Below, one piece after another: positions 1 to 13,154 of a stretch of DNA of 64,000 nt. A program made the translations under genes and the position numbers. Positions within the stretch are counted from its first letter, which is position 1. Every line of letters begins with the position of its first letter. The stretch spans positions 2,396,524-2,460,523 of the forward strand of contig JANPWX010000172.1 of NCBI GenBank assembly GCA_024734555.1, in the 5' to 3' direction. The stretch is from Trochalopteron elliotii. Taxonomy: Eukaryota; Chordata; Aves; Passeriformes; Leiothrichidae. The notes under the pieces were generated by a model. The model was not told the origin of the DNA. It did not search any database and was given only the letters and a program-made list of their open reading frames with translations.

Positions 1-167
1 CTCACTTGCAAGTTGAAGAGTAACTTTCATGAACTTTTCTACCAGTTTATATAAGCTATCTGTGATCTTTCAGATAGAAAGCATTGTACTGTTGCCTCCG
101 GAATGTACTGTACTACTTTAGGTATAGTCTATATACTAGCCTTTAAATTGCACCATCACCTTTTTAA

Positions 168-169
<2 letters not shown>

Positions 170-198
<29 letters not shown>

Positions 199-210
199 AG
201 AAGAAAAAAA
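170..210 (+). repeat. Poly(A) tract with GAA repeats
   Basis: A run of 24 A followed by four GAA-like units and a further A run. This is a simple low-complexity tract. No retroposed gene body is seen next to it. Confidence 0.9.
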
Positions 211-240
211 CTTCAAATGAGCCAGTAAGAGAAAACTCAC

Positions 241-331
241 AGTTTTAGCGTCTGTATCAGCAGTTTAATGCACTTCTGTAACTCCTGAGGAGGAGGAGGT
301 GGTGTTGGGGTTCTAAACCTAAATGATTTTC
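241..331 (-). other. Possible orphan exon in the SKAP2 intron
   Basis: Minus-strand segment bounded by acceptor-like tgatttttcaatatcag and the donor-like GTGAGT. Entering in phase 1, as the exon at 17774 leaves, it stays open for 29 codons with TPTPPPPPQELQKC in the middle. Read through without splicing, it stops at TGA (237-239). It resembles no part of SKAP2. The proline run comes from a short GGA repeat on the plus strand. The cue is splice-site quality plus frame only. Confidence 0.15.
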
Positions 332-3300
332 CTGATATTGAAAAATCAGAGCAGGATATGCTATTTTTAAACAGTTAAAGAAACACCAACATTTTCATAT
401 TAAAATAATATTATTAAAACTAAGACATAATACAAAACTACAAACACCTCTTGTACTTCAGAAGGCAGCATCAGTCTAAACCCAACCAAAGAGTCTTTTT
501 ACCATTTACAATAACACTCAAAGCCATGGAAGTTGTATACACATTAGGATGACATCTCTTAATAAATGATGTGGTTCTGAGGACAGGGGGAAAAAAGTTT
601 ACCTTATGTCCCCTTAATATCCATTTCAAATTGTCAAAAACTTCAGAAAGCTGGAACGTGTGAGACATAACGAAGAGATCTTACCATGTAAGCAGGAGCT
701 AGAAAACGTAGAACTAGTCCTGGCTCTTAACCAGACTCCTTTCGCAATCTTGGGCAAGTCACAGCTACTTTGCCTCCACTGTTCCTCTTCATAACAGAGA
801 AACAGTATTCACATCTTTTCTAGAAATGCTGTGAAATGTTGTTGGCTTCATTATGCTTGTCTTTAAAAAATGCATTTACAGGGAAAAACATTTCATTCTC
901 AGGCCTGCGGTGCCACTGATTTTCCCCTGCCACACCCACACACTTTTTCAAAGTAATGTAAGCAGTTGGAGGGAGGGAGAGAGAAGGGGCGGAGGGAAGG
1001 TTCCAGCGTGTGTAAGACTGGGATGTCACATATGTATTGATTCCTGCATTTTAGAAAACTACACTACACTTTCTTCTGTGACTGCTTTGCATACCTTAAA
1101 TTGACAGAGAAAAAGTGAGGAGAACACCATGAAGAGTATCCTTATGGTAAACGGTAAGATGACTCTGATTATATAAATGAAATTGTTTTCAAAAAAATCC
1201 ATTTTTTTATTCTGATAGTGTTGCCTTCTTCTTTCTTCCTTTATAAATATAAAATCATGTCAAGTGAAAATGCTGTTTTATAACACATACTAATAGGTCA
1301 TTGAAAACGGAGGGAGTTCCACCAACTCAAGTCAGAATTTCCTCAGTTTGGATATGCACTTTTTCAACTCTCGCTGTCACTCAAAAAGCAAAGGAGCAAC
1401 TGTAAAATTCAAGTTATTTTAGTTTAAGGACTTACACTCTACATCTTTCTCCACATAAAGAACATGTGCATCCTGAAATGGTGAACAAGTAGCACATCAA
1501 AAGAATGCTATTAAAGCCTAAATATAGCAATATGGAAATAATAATAAGAAAGTGGAATTGCACAAAGTAATACTATTGTAGTCCTAACCACCTGGGTGTT
1601 TTCTTAGTTGACAGTTATATTTCTAGTAAAGGAAGAAGAGATTTCTGTGCACTTCCAACAGCCACAAGAGATTTAATTCCACTTCCTGTTACACACCTTC
1701 TGTACAACCTCGGTCCTCCACCAGTGTATTTGCACAACTGTTTCCCAACTTTTTCTCCCAGTTTTTAGTCTTATCCTGATTAGGTTTTCTGGAGCATGAA
1801 ATTATTCAAATTCATACATACAACAGAAGATTCTAAAACTGCCTTGATCCAATGAAAGCAAGGTGACATATGCAAAATACATTACCTCATTTACTGGCAC
1901 TTAGCCAGCTTTCATGGCTTTTTTATTCAGCTTCAGTTTGTCCATAAACTGATCTCCCAAAAGCAGCCAACCAATCTATGATTACCAACGAAACAGTATC
2001 AAAATAAAAATCTAGTCATTACATAGATTCATTTTTATATTGTTCCCCACAAATGTGTTTGTATATATAACATGCAAATGCACTCTCAGATCTCCCCACA
2101 TAAACTTGAAATCCTCTAAAAATAACGTACTTTGACAACAAATTTTCAAAAACACCTGACAAAATGTTACCTGAGAACAACACACAGAAAGAGACAGTGA
2201 GACAAGTACTAATGCACAAGACACTTGAATCAACTTTTCATGAATTATCTGTACCATTACATGTCTTATATCACTACCCAAGCCCATTTCTGTGCAAGAT
2301 CAGAGGTATAGTGAACAAATCAAATTACTAATTGCTGTTCTATTCGTTCTGGTTTCATTAGCATTATTTTATTTAACAGTACACGCCTATAAAACATACT
2401 GACAAGCAAATTTACCTCTGGATATGCAAGGGAAATACAACACATAAGGATAACTTGGTTCAAAGTATTTACAAATCACTGGCATATTACTTAGAACAAT
2501 CTTACAGATGAAGAAACTAACACGAAAAAGCCATCAGAGCTAGACAATTGACTTTCAGTCACAAAGAATTCATTAATAATTCCACGAGGACTATCAGTAT
2601 AATTATCAAACCAAAAGGACAAATTATGGCCACATCTACACAAAGGTAGGAACCAGAATAGGTAGCTATGTTGTAACCACACTTTTCCTTATTATAATGT
2701 TACCTTATAATAGCATTGTTCTGTTTTGTTTATTAGAAAGCAAGGGGAACCTAAACAACAAGCTAAAGCACTCCAGTTCTGAATGAAACAAATTTTTACT
2801 CAGTTTCAAGGTGATTTTTATCCATTTAGCTTGTTCAGTTTCATACATGTGATTTTCAGGTTTTTAAACATTTTGACTCAACAGATCTGCTTTTTGTACA
2901 ATATTTTCACCTTCTTGGTTTCTACTTGGAAATTTTATTCATTAAAGACTATTTTTAATTTAAGAACTGAATCGTCTCTAATAGCAAATAGGGTGAAAAA
3001 ATTCTCTAGCTGACATTCCTAATCATAGAACTTGGGAAAGGAAAAATCAGTTGAAAAAAAGATTAACCTAGAGACTTAATAAAGGCTCAGACACTCAAGG
3101 CCCTTTCCAAAATACAACAAGCAGCTATTTGATATCAACACCATGTTATGAATCGCTGCACCTCATTATCAATCCTTGAAAAGGAAAACAAACCTCCCTC
3201 AAAATGTCTGTTTCTGAAGGACAAAGGCAATTAACAGGGGCAGGAGAAAAAAAAAATGACAGTGTACTAGACTGACGAGAATTTAAAGATGACATACACA

Positions 3301-6300
3301 TTAGGTTATAGTTCCTAAATTAAGGCTTAAAGGCAACAAGAACTCTAGATTCCTCAGACCTGTTCAAAGTTGAATTTATCCCAGGTTGAAAACATCCAGG
3401 AAGCACAACAAAGCTGGATTAATTTCTCTTCTCAACATACACATTAGTAAAGGTAGAAACCCTTGTAAACTCCATCTTAAAAAAGGTAATAAAATGTTGC
3501 TAATATAAACATGGTAAGTGTCTTAATTATGGCCTCAGTCTACCCAAAAACAGACACAGCTATGCTGCCTTCAGCCTTCATACTATTCAGTGCTCTGCAC
3601 ATCTTAAAACACTCCTTATTTCTATCCCTCTTGAGCTATAAAAACAAAAATGAGCCACAATAATTAAATAAAATATTCTTTATATTTATTATGGCTATGT
3701 TCATACACAAGTCAGTCACCCAATATCTCAATGACTGTTAATGAAACTGAAAGCCTAATTAGCAAGATGAGGGGAATAACCCCAGCGTTCTGGCCCACCT
3801 CCAGTATGAATAATTGCTTCTACCTATGCAAAATCCCCCCTGTCATTTCAATTAGGTAAAATATTCCTCACATCCTGCTCTTTAACTGCTGGGTATTGTT
3901 TATAATGCCATTGTAAGAGCTGCTGCGTTCTACCCTGGGTACAGTTGCATTTTGGCAGTAATAATGTGGCAACTCCTACTTTTAGTTACTTAGTTCAAAA
4001 ACCTCAGTTTTGCAAAAAGCTGTCTTCTATCAGAAAAAGAGCCAACGAATTAAAATAAAACCCCAACACTAATTTATTGTGCATCTATTAAGAACAGAAG
4101 TATAAAATCTGTGTAGAACACAGGGAACACGTTAACAGGTACTAAGGTACAAAAATAAGTCAATCAGGCATAAGCATCTCTTTAGCAATTCAGCAGCACA
4201 ACAAGCAGCCATCTTATCAAACTATCAAAACTTCAAATGTCTCAGAATTTAAGCCAAAGCTAACACCTCTCACAAATGACTGTGAAATCCTACTAGTACA
4301 TTTAAACATCCTTCTAAAAACTCATATATATACACACATCAAATTTAACAAGGAAGAGAACTAAGTCAGTCACCAACCAGCCCTTCCAGGGACTCCAAAA
4401 CCACAGTTGTACCCATTCCTAGACTTTGCTTCCTGCTCACCAGTGTGCATCCCCTCAATACCTGTTCCCCAAAACAGCCACCAATTCACCCCAATGCTTT
4501 CATTTTCCCTCATTCCAAAATCTCCAAAATTCTCTTAAAACCCTAAAATTTCGATTACAATTTATTTTAAAATGTTCATCTGACTAAAAAAAATCCTAAT
4601 TGAAAAAGGATTTAGAAGTTTTGTCAGTTTAATTAGCGTTGATTTAAAGAGGGACATTTGGGGCTTTTTATTGCTTCACCATACCAGAGTGTTTTCTTGC
4701 TGCTCTCTTTTAGGTCTGAACTGCCACTGAAATGGTTATTAATAAGTAAACTCCAGAGTGCTTACATTAGCCCACAGTCCTTTTATTGTTCACTCCTCCT
4801 TTAAATCGCCCTATCCCTTAAAAGATACAGTTTTAATTGACTATAAAATCCACTTAGAAAGGTACTCACTGGTTTGAATTATGAAAGGTAAAAAGTACGT
4901 TTTATTTAGGAAAATATGCAAGCAGATATCTGCAGAAATTCACATTAACACTAACTGTACTTACTATTTCATGAAACATTTCAGTAACCACATCAACAAT
5001 TTATTGTTATTTATTGTTACGGCAGTACGGAAGCTTCCACAATAAAATAAAGATCAGGAGTGAAAAGAGCTGTAAAACCATCTAAAGAAAGTTTGCTTTT
5101 TTCTTGTCCTGGCCTCCTAGGACTGTAAATCTTAGGCTTCCTTTTTCCTAAATTGTCTTCTTTCAGGGATTGCCAGTGTTATAAATACCTTTGCCTTCTA
5201 CTGACTAGACACATTTTCTCCTGTAGACTCACTTCCTGTGGGAAATGTTACATCCAAAATTACGCACATACTATTAGAATTGCAATCACTGCCACAATTC
5301 TTTTCACATATTAAAAAAAGCACTCAGAATAGAACAGCTTTCAGTTTATGATTATCTTCTCTAAAAAAAGAAGAATATCACTCTTGCATAGGAAATAGCA
5401 ATACACATATAAAAAAATTATTTCAAAATACAGTAGAAAATAATTTCTGTTAAGTACACCTGCTGGGGAAAAAGCTGCACACACCAATGATTAAGCTTAA
5501 GTGTGCATCTGTCCTTTAAATATGCATAGCAGTAATAGCTTAAATGCAGTTCAAATCATGGCCAGTCCTGCTACATATAAAAATCTGCACCAGGCAGTGC
5601 TAAATTAAAAAGCACCTCTGATAAGTTTACAAAAGACAAAGAAAAAATTGCTTGTAAACTCCTCTGCATTGCAAAGATCTCTTTTGTCTGTCAATCAACA
5701 GAAAAGTATTATTCCACCATCACAAAAGGCAAACCTTTGGAGGCAGTATAGGTCTGTGTGTTGTGCAAATGTGCAGTTGCTAAGAAGCAAATATGCTTCT
5801 CCTCTAATCAAATAGCCCAGCTCAGCAATGCTGCTGGCTTGGGGCAAGAAGCAAATTCCACCAGCCACAAACTTAGAAACAGTCTTGAATTATTTGTTGC
5901 TGACCGCTGGCTGAACCCTGTCCTGATGAGCACCATCACCATTAGCCACTTCTCAGTGTATTCCATCAACCAATGGCAATAGCAGCATGCTACAGCTCAG
6001 GCTGCAAGGAATTGATCAAACAGGGTAATGAGACTATTTCTTCATGGAGGTTATTTTAAATGAATATAAATATTTTCTTTCTACATAATTTGCCACAAAA
6101 GGTCACTGAACTCCCTGTGATTCTAAAGAAAAATGCTGTGGTATCCCCTTTATATATTTGAGTTAGGATATAGCCAACAAACAATTCTGGGCATTTTTGA
6201 TGATCGTGTAAATCTTAATGAGGTGGCATCCCAGACAATTGATTAGCAGCAACATTCTATCTTCACATTTACTTACAAACAAAAAGAAGATTTGATGCTA

Positions 6301-9179
6301 TTTTAGAAAATCATGATATACCCATGCCCTTAAAATCTTTCATGAGAGAATATATTCCGTGAGACTAAAGACTCACACTTTTGCTATTAACAATAGATCA
6401 TGCATATTTAGCTATGCTTGCCTTACTTTGATATTATAGCTCTTTCTATAGATTCTTTCAGCTGAATTCATATGTTAAAAATACCCACTTTGTGTCTGAG
6501 TCATGTTACTGATGAGACCTGCATTCAGACACCCTGTCTGTTGTAGCTGTTTTCTTTTAAAAGCTACTATAAAGAGACATCAGAAGATACTTGAAATTTA
6601 ATTCAAAGCAACTGCTACAAAAATCCCATCAAGGCCCTCCTTGTCCCACCCAAGATTTTTAATCCTATCATTTCCAGTACTAGACAATTTCTTCAATGCT
6701 GGGAAAACATGTAAATATTGATTTAAATACCAGTCTAATAGCGTTTGATTAACAAAGGCATTACACTAGAATAGTACTAAGACTGTGACAAAGAAATGGT
6801 GCTTATTATTTTCTGCTTTTAGGGATAATAATATAAAAATACTCAAATAGGCCAACTAAATACAACTGTTCATGTTTGAGAATTTCCAAGATTACCTTGA
6901 ATAACTTTATGTAAATATTTTCAACACAAAAGAAAATTTATATCTATACTCAGGGATAAGTATAATTCATTCATCTGAGGCGTAACACCTGAAAATGTAG
7001 GTTGAAATATAAATTTTTAAACATATATAGAGGATTTAAATTAGTTCACCTTCTCCTGATTAATAGGAGTTCACTTGCATAATAACAGAACAGGTTTCAG
7101 ATTTTTTTTTTAATTCACGTATAATATTCAAAACTTGCTCTTTTTTTCTTCTTTCTTTTTTAAACAACATAGAATAAAAATGTGTAATCTGAAATTCTAT
7201 TCCTCTTATATGCTTGGGATCCTCAGCTCCTCAGGTTTTTTTCTCCATTGAATGTCTCTGACCAGTATAGGAAACAATATTTAACAAAAAAAAAACCTAG
7301 CAAGAATATTAATAATTACAAAAATAGTTTAGATCAACAGGATTTTCCTCCTACTTCCCACCCCTATTAAAATACTATTTCCAGAACATTCCTTTCTAAC
7401 ACTTTATCAATACCATCATTATACGTTGTATGGCAGTGGAGTGCATCTAAGACTTGAATAGAATAAAGCAACTCAGATGTGTTTGTTCTGTTAAGCCACC
7501 ATTTTTAAATCTTTTTTATAGAAAAGTTCACAGCAAAAATGAAACTGTAGTGCTGTGAGAAAAAAGAGAGCTTTGTTGCCTATCTATTCAAAAACATAAA
7601 GCTTGTTCTATCTGTAACACAGACCCTACAAATTCTTACCTTCATTCATAATGTCTTTTAAATGTAAGTCACCAAAAATAAAATAATTCTACATTACTGT
7701 TGAAGATGTTTAAAAATCTGTGTGAGGACATGAAGCTAGGACTATTCAAAGCACACAAAATCCAGAGAAACTATTTTCAACATAGATGAAAGAAGCCAAT
7801 TTATAGATAAATCCTATTTTTTAATATGTTGAGTCCTAAATTCCATTGTAAAAAAAACAAACAAAAAAAAAACACACACGTGGTCCCTTACAACACAAAT
7901 AAAAAACAACATTCATTTGGGGGGAGGAAAAAATCAGCACCCACTCGCAAAAGACGTCTCACCAACGGACTAACATTTGACAAAAATCAGTGGAAACAGC
8001 AAAGAAGCCAATACAACTTCCAGTGCCAAGGAGCCAGATGGCACTGCTGGAAAAATTATATCTACAGACTGGCAGCTTGATCCCATGATTATTGCCCAAG
8101 GGAGGAGGAAGAGGAAAACAAGAGGTATTTCAGTGTGATGGAGTAAATCAATTATCACCAGCTCACTATGGCATTTTCACATTATTTTTATACCACATTC
8201 TAAATATCACTCAAGTGAATGAGAGCACTGGAAGATTACAGCAGTCTGAAGCAGAAAAAAAGGTGTGCCATACATTAAAAAAGCAATATGTACTTAAATG
8301 TACTTCTGTCAACTGCATTACACAGTTCATATTTCCAAATGAAATTTGCAGATATATTGTCATTAATAAGTAAAAACAAAGTTTTTGTTTTGCGGTTTTG
8401 CTTTTGACCTGAAATTCCAAACATTATCTACAAAGATTACATACAAAAACATATCTGCACTTTTCAATACGACTACATTCTTTTGTGTATTTTCAACTCT
8501 TAACAAGCAGTTATTTTACAGCTACAAGTACCAAGTAATCATTTTGCTAAAATATTTCAAAAATCTTTGATCAAACAAGTTTGTGGTAGTAGCACAAATT
8601 ATTTTTCCGATAAAATACAGTATTAAAGATAACTTCTGAAGAAGCTGTTAGAGAAAAATCAGTCCACTCCTACTAGAAGGAAAGCAGTTCTAGAAAACTA
8701 AAAGACAAGTTTTCCCCCCGCTACCTTCATATGCATAATATTCAAATTACTAAACACAAAATAGACAGAATTATAAGAATGTGTTAGACTGTCCCTGTGA
8801 AAACAGGCAAGGTTAGCATTTTTTTTTAATTGGAAGTCAATGACAACACTTGCATTAACTTCTTTTCCAAGAAACTGTAATAATAAGCCCCATTTCCTGT
8901 ACCCATCCTTGCCTAAGAACGAATCCTATTACCTACCAAAAAGACTTGGACCACCTTCACTTCACTTGCCTTCAACCCATTTTCATTTTTATTGCACAGC
9001 CACATTCATAGTCTAAATATCCTTCTGCTCCCATTCATATTATTTCAACACTAATCCTTTTTCTTTACATCTTCAATGTAAAGCAGTGATGCACAAGTAC
9101 AGATATGTGAAGGACATCATAAACTAACTGCACCTTTGAATATGGATTGTGAGTATTTATACATCACCCACATCCAAGC

Positions 9180-9332
9180 TGTGAATGCCCCATCCCTGGA
9201 GTGTTTAAGGCCAGGTTGAATGGGGCTTTAAGAACCTGGTCTAAGGGGAGACATCCCTGGCCACAGCAGGGGAGTTAAAACTAGATATCTTTAAGGTCCC
9301 TTTCATCCTAAACCATTCTATGATTCTATGAT
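9180..9332 (+). mobile_element. CR1 LINE 3' end fragment
   Basis: About 150 bases matching the 3' untranslated end of avian CR1. It starts with ccatccctggagtgtttaagg, continues with ggttgaatggggcttt and ends in the hallmark ccattctatgattctatgat tail. It is a 5'-truncated copy in the plus orientation with no coding part left, as is usual for CR1. It lies in the SKAP2 intron, antisense to the gene. Confidence 0.93.
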
Positions 9333-12300
9333 GTAGAGAAATACAAAATTTGACTGTTGAGTAACAAGCAAAAATTGTTTTATTTGAAAAACAGGATACC
9401 CCTGAAACGGTATTATCAGGCTCTGATGTAACTTGCATTAAGGAACACGTGTCCAGGTAGGCAGAGCAAATATACAGGACAGGAAAATCTCATTTATAGC
9501 AGAAGAGGTCTTTCTCCATTACGTAGTGTAGGTTCACTCATAATTCCTCACCCAAAAGGGGCTCAAAACTCTGACTACCAGCAATAGAGAAGACAAGACC
9601 AACACACTCATGGGATAATACCCATCATTATAACGATAGTTAGTGGTGAATAAGCTGCACCTAATATTAATTAAGAAATTGTAGTAGTAATTTTAGTTTG
9701 GAGAAAATACAGCATTTAGCAGTTTTAGTCTGCTACTCTAGTCTTAAATACTACTGTTGTACATTATCCAAGTAAACATCAATAAAAATTACTGAGGAAA
9801 GTATCACACTAATACTGCCTAGTGACCTAGATATCCAAAGAAGTATGGTTCCTGCTGAAAATTTTTCAAGCAGTGAACAATTATCTGCAACATCTTGAGA
9901 ATGCCAGTAATGAACTTGTCCATTCAATGGATATCATGAAGATTTAATCTACTATGTGGGAGTTTATTTGCAAAACCATGCAATAAACCTTTTCACGACA
10001 CATTTTTTACTTTTCCACTCAAATTTAATCACAAAATTCACAAATATTAATCCAGTGCAAGCTTCCTTTCATTTAAAAGGAAACAAACCCAAACTCACTA
10101 AAATTAATGCTTGGACTGCATGATGCATGATAGAAAACAGGCCTGTTTTGTTCTTGTTTAAGATCTATTAATACACAAAAACAGGAACATGGGAAAATCT
10201 TTTTCTGTTCATTAGGATTGATAAACACTTCATGCACGCAATAAATTAAATATGGGCACAAATTCTTAATCGCCAATTCAGAGAAAGAAATGCCAAGCTT
10301 AGCTTGTACTTACACTGCAAGGTTATACTTTTTTTTTCCAGTAGGTTCCTATATCCAGGGACCTCTAAAGCCTCATCCTTGACACAAAATACAAATTACC
10401 ACACAGACCGTTGTTTTAGATAGTTCTGATCTAATCTAAAACAAAGAAAACGCTATGGGATTCTGTAGAGCTTTTTCTCTCCAGGATGTTTGTGACTACT
10501 ACACAGCATTGTTGAAGGCAGACCCATTTTTCTGCCGTACATGGTAGATCTCAGGAAGGAAAAGATGCCTCTTGCCTTGAATGCTAAGCAGCATCAATCT
10601 GTTGGACTTGCTCTCCCCTCTGGTACCCACCTCAAGGTGCCACTGGAGTATTGTGAAGCCGTGCTATCATCTGTGACTGATGCATCTTTCTGGTTCTAGG
10701 AGGAAAGGACTAAGGAGCAGAATGGAAGCTGCCTTGCCACTACTGCTTGGCAGGAAGAAAGAGGAATTACAGGGAAATCAGAAGACAGAAATTCACTCAG
10801 TCGAGATAAAGCACCAATAAGATCCTAAAATCATAATTAACTGCCTCCAAAACCTACTTGTAAAGCTTATTGCATATTCAAGAGGCAGAAGGAAAACTTC
10901 TCCTCTTCCTTTTTATGTCAGCTATTTGTGATGTATAAGAACTGAACTAGAAGAACATTAGGCCAACAAGCAATACCATGTAAATAGAAAAATCTATTCA
11001 ATTCAACTTTCTGGGCTTTTTTTTACCCAGAGTATTGTTACATATCTTGAATAAAATTATGATCTAATATGAAAAAGAAATGGGTTAAGCAGATCATTAT
11101 TTAGTTTTTATTGTTGATATTGTCCTATGTAGTGGTGGAATATACATGGCTGTTTTGTTATTGTTCAGTCACTGAAGCAACATAGATGAAATAAAATGAG
11201 CAACAAACCATGTCATCTCTCCCATGGGAGAAAGGTAAATGTTAAAAGAACACAGGGGTTTATTGTTTGATGGGAAGTTTTTCATCATGATAATTAGAAG
11301 TTCAAACATTTTAGTATCATCAATTTGTACACACTGTTAACCTACACGATGCCATTTTTAACTTTATTGTTGACTTTATTAGGGCCAAATTTTCACTTAA
11401 AACTTCTGCTTCCTATCAGAAATTATTCCCTTATGTTCTGTACAAATGGTTTAAATCAAATTTAATTAGACTAGCTTCACATATTTACCACGCACTGTTT
11501 TATTTTAAACATCTTGCTTCTCCATCTAAGTCATTGCTGCTTTATGCATAGGTATGGATCCTACAAACAAACCAGCAAGCAACCAAGCAGTTCAGTTGTT
11601 TGTTCTTTTCATAAGGTTTCAAAAGCAGCTACTTGTGGGAAGTTACAAATATTCTATTCAGTCTTCAAAAATATTCATTACAGAAGGAAAAAAATATACT
11701 ACTGCCATGCCTTTTATGGACAAAAGAGAGTCAAATGTCAACAGACTGACAGAGTTTAGGGTATGTATTCTCTCCAAGCAAGCACAGTGCAGCACTGGGA
11801 CGAGCTGTGTGACGGACTGTGCAATTGCACCAGAGGAGATTTTTAGGAAAGATGAAACAGGTGCCAACCAAGAAACATCTCAAACATCTCACTATGAGTG
11901 ACACATTGATTTCACTCTTAAAACCTCAGGAGGCTTTCAACAAGCAGTTCATCTTCTTTACAACTTTTAACAAAGTTAAAACAATTTCAACAAAGTTAGT
12001 ACCCCCTTCTCACGTGTTAAACAAACAGATTTGCATCTGGGAATTTACACTCATATGGTTGGTCCCACATGTACCGATATCCTTAAAAAATAGAACTTGT
12101 TTTTTAAAAAAAAGCTTCATATTTTAAGTTCCTCTTCAGTATGTTTTACTTTTCACTATCAGCTTGTAAAAGATTGTATTCTGGGTGACATCTAAACTGT
12201 CCATAAATGACTCAGCCTAAATTTGTAGTGATTCATCCTTCCTCTGACAACCTCAGCACACCACTTCAGGAATTTTAGACTTCAATCTTCCTGCTTAAGA

Positions 12301-12628
12301 CTGCACTGCTAATTAAATTTTTTTATTATTTTGAAAGCAACATTTCTGATCATCATATTACCTTCTCAGCCAGAAACACAGAATCATAATGCCCTTCAAA
12401 ATTCTGACAAGAACTAGCATTCCCGCAAAATAAAGTTAGTATGCCAAAGTCCAGTCTTTACCCATTTTCCATATATGGGTTACTGCCCTCCTGCCAGTGC
12501 CTAGTAAGAGGATAAAGTAGAAGCCACCTCTTCTCACTGAAGATCAGCTGTCCAAGTAAACCTAGATCTTACCTCCCCTCAATCTGACCTTTTTTGAATA
12601 TTAAGAGATATAAGGAATAATAAAGTAC

Positions 12629-12652
12629 CTGGTTTTCTGCCTTCAATGAGAT
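12629..12652 (-). other. Possible SKAP2 24-base micro-exon
   Basis: Minus-strand segment with donor CAG|GTACTTTA and acceptor tract gtttttctcacag followed by gtag. With the inner AG the segment is 24 bases. It would fit phase 1 to phase 1 after the exon at 17774, adding DLIEGRKP in frame. With the more usual outer AG (28 bases, to 12656) the frame meets TGA. Human SKAP2 has no such insert that I recall. This may be chance. Confidence 0.15.
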
Positions 12653-13137
12653 CTACCTGTGAGAAAAACAAGACAAATGAAGTTTCTCATTCCTTTGAAT
12701 GGCTATCATGCACTTAAGTTCGTACCTCTCTCTCCAACACTGAAAGTAAATAACTAATCTCCTACAATAACTCAGGTAAACTTTCAGTGCTGTCATCCCC
12801 AAGACAACCAAACATCCTTTCCATATACATGATTATGTTACTAAAAAGTGGTATACCAAGACAAAACTGGAGGGATAAGGAGGGCAAAAGAGGAAGGGAT
12901 AGAAATTCCTAGTTGTATTTTCCATTCTCCGACCTTTGATACCTTAGTTGCTAGCACTGCTTAACTGCCTCTGTGAGGAATAGTTTTTGCTCTAAATTAG
13001 TGCCTCAAAAATAAACTCAGTAGGAATGCAGTTGCAGAAAGTGGGAAAACACTTGTGTGTATGCACAAAGATAAAACCTTACACTGAACTCTACCTGCCT
13101 TCTTCAGTGACAGTATTCAAACAACTAGGAAAAATAA

Positions 13138-13154
13138 GGGGGGGGGGGGGGGGG
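13138..13154 (+). repeat. G17 homopolymer
   Basis: Seventeen consecutive G (C17 on the gene strand) in otherwise AT-rich intron. The true length is uncertain because long G/C runs are error-prone in sequencing. Confidence 0.9.

Noticed and set aside
10640..10680. Short CR1-like string ctggagtattgtgaagccg
   Set aside because: Only about 15 bases agree and the flanks do not continue the CR1 sequence.
11554..11901. Plus-strand ORF of 115 codons
   Set aside because: No similarity to a known protein and no splice or promoter context.
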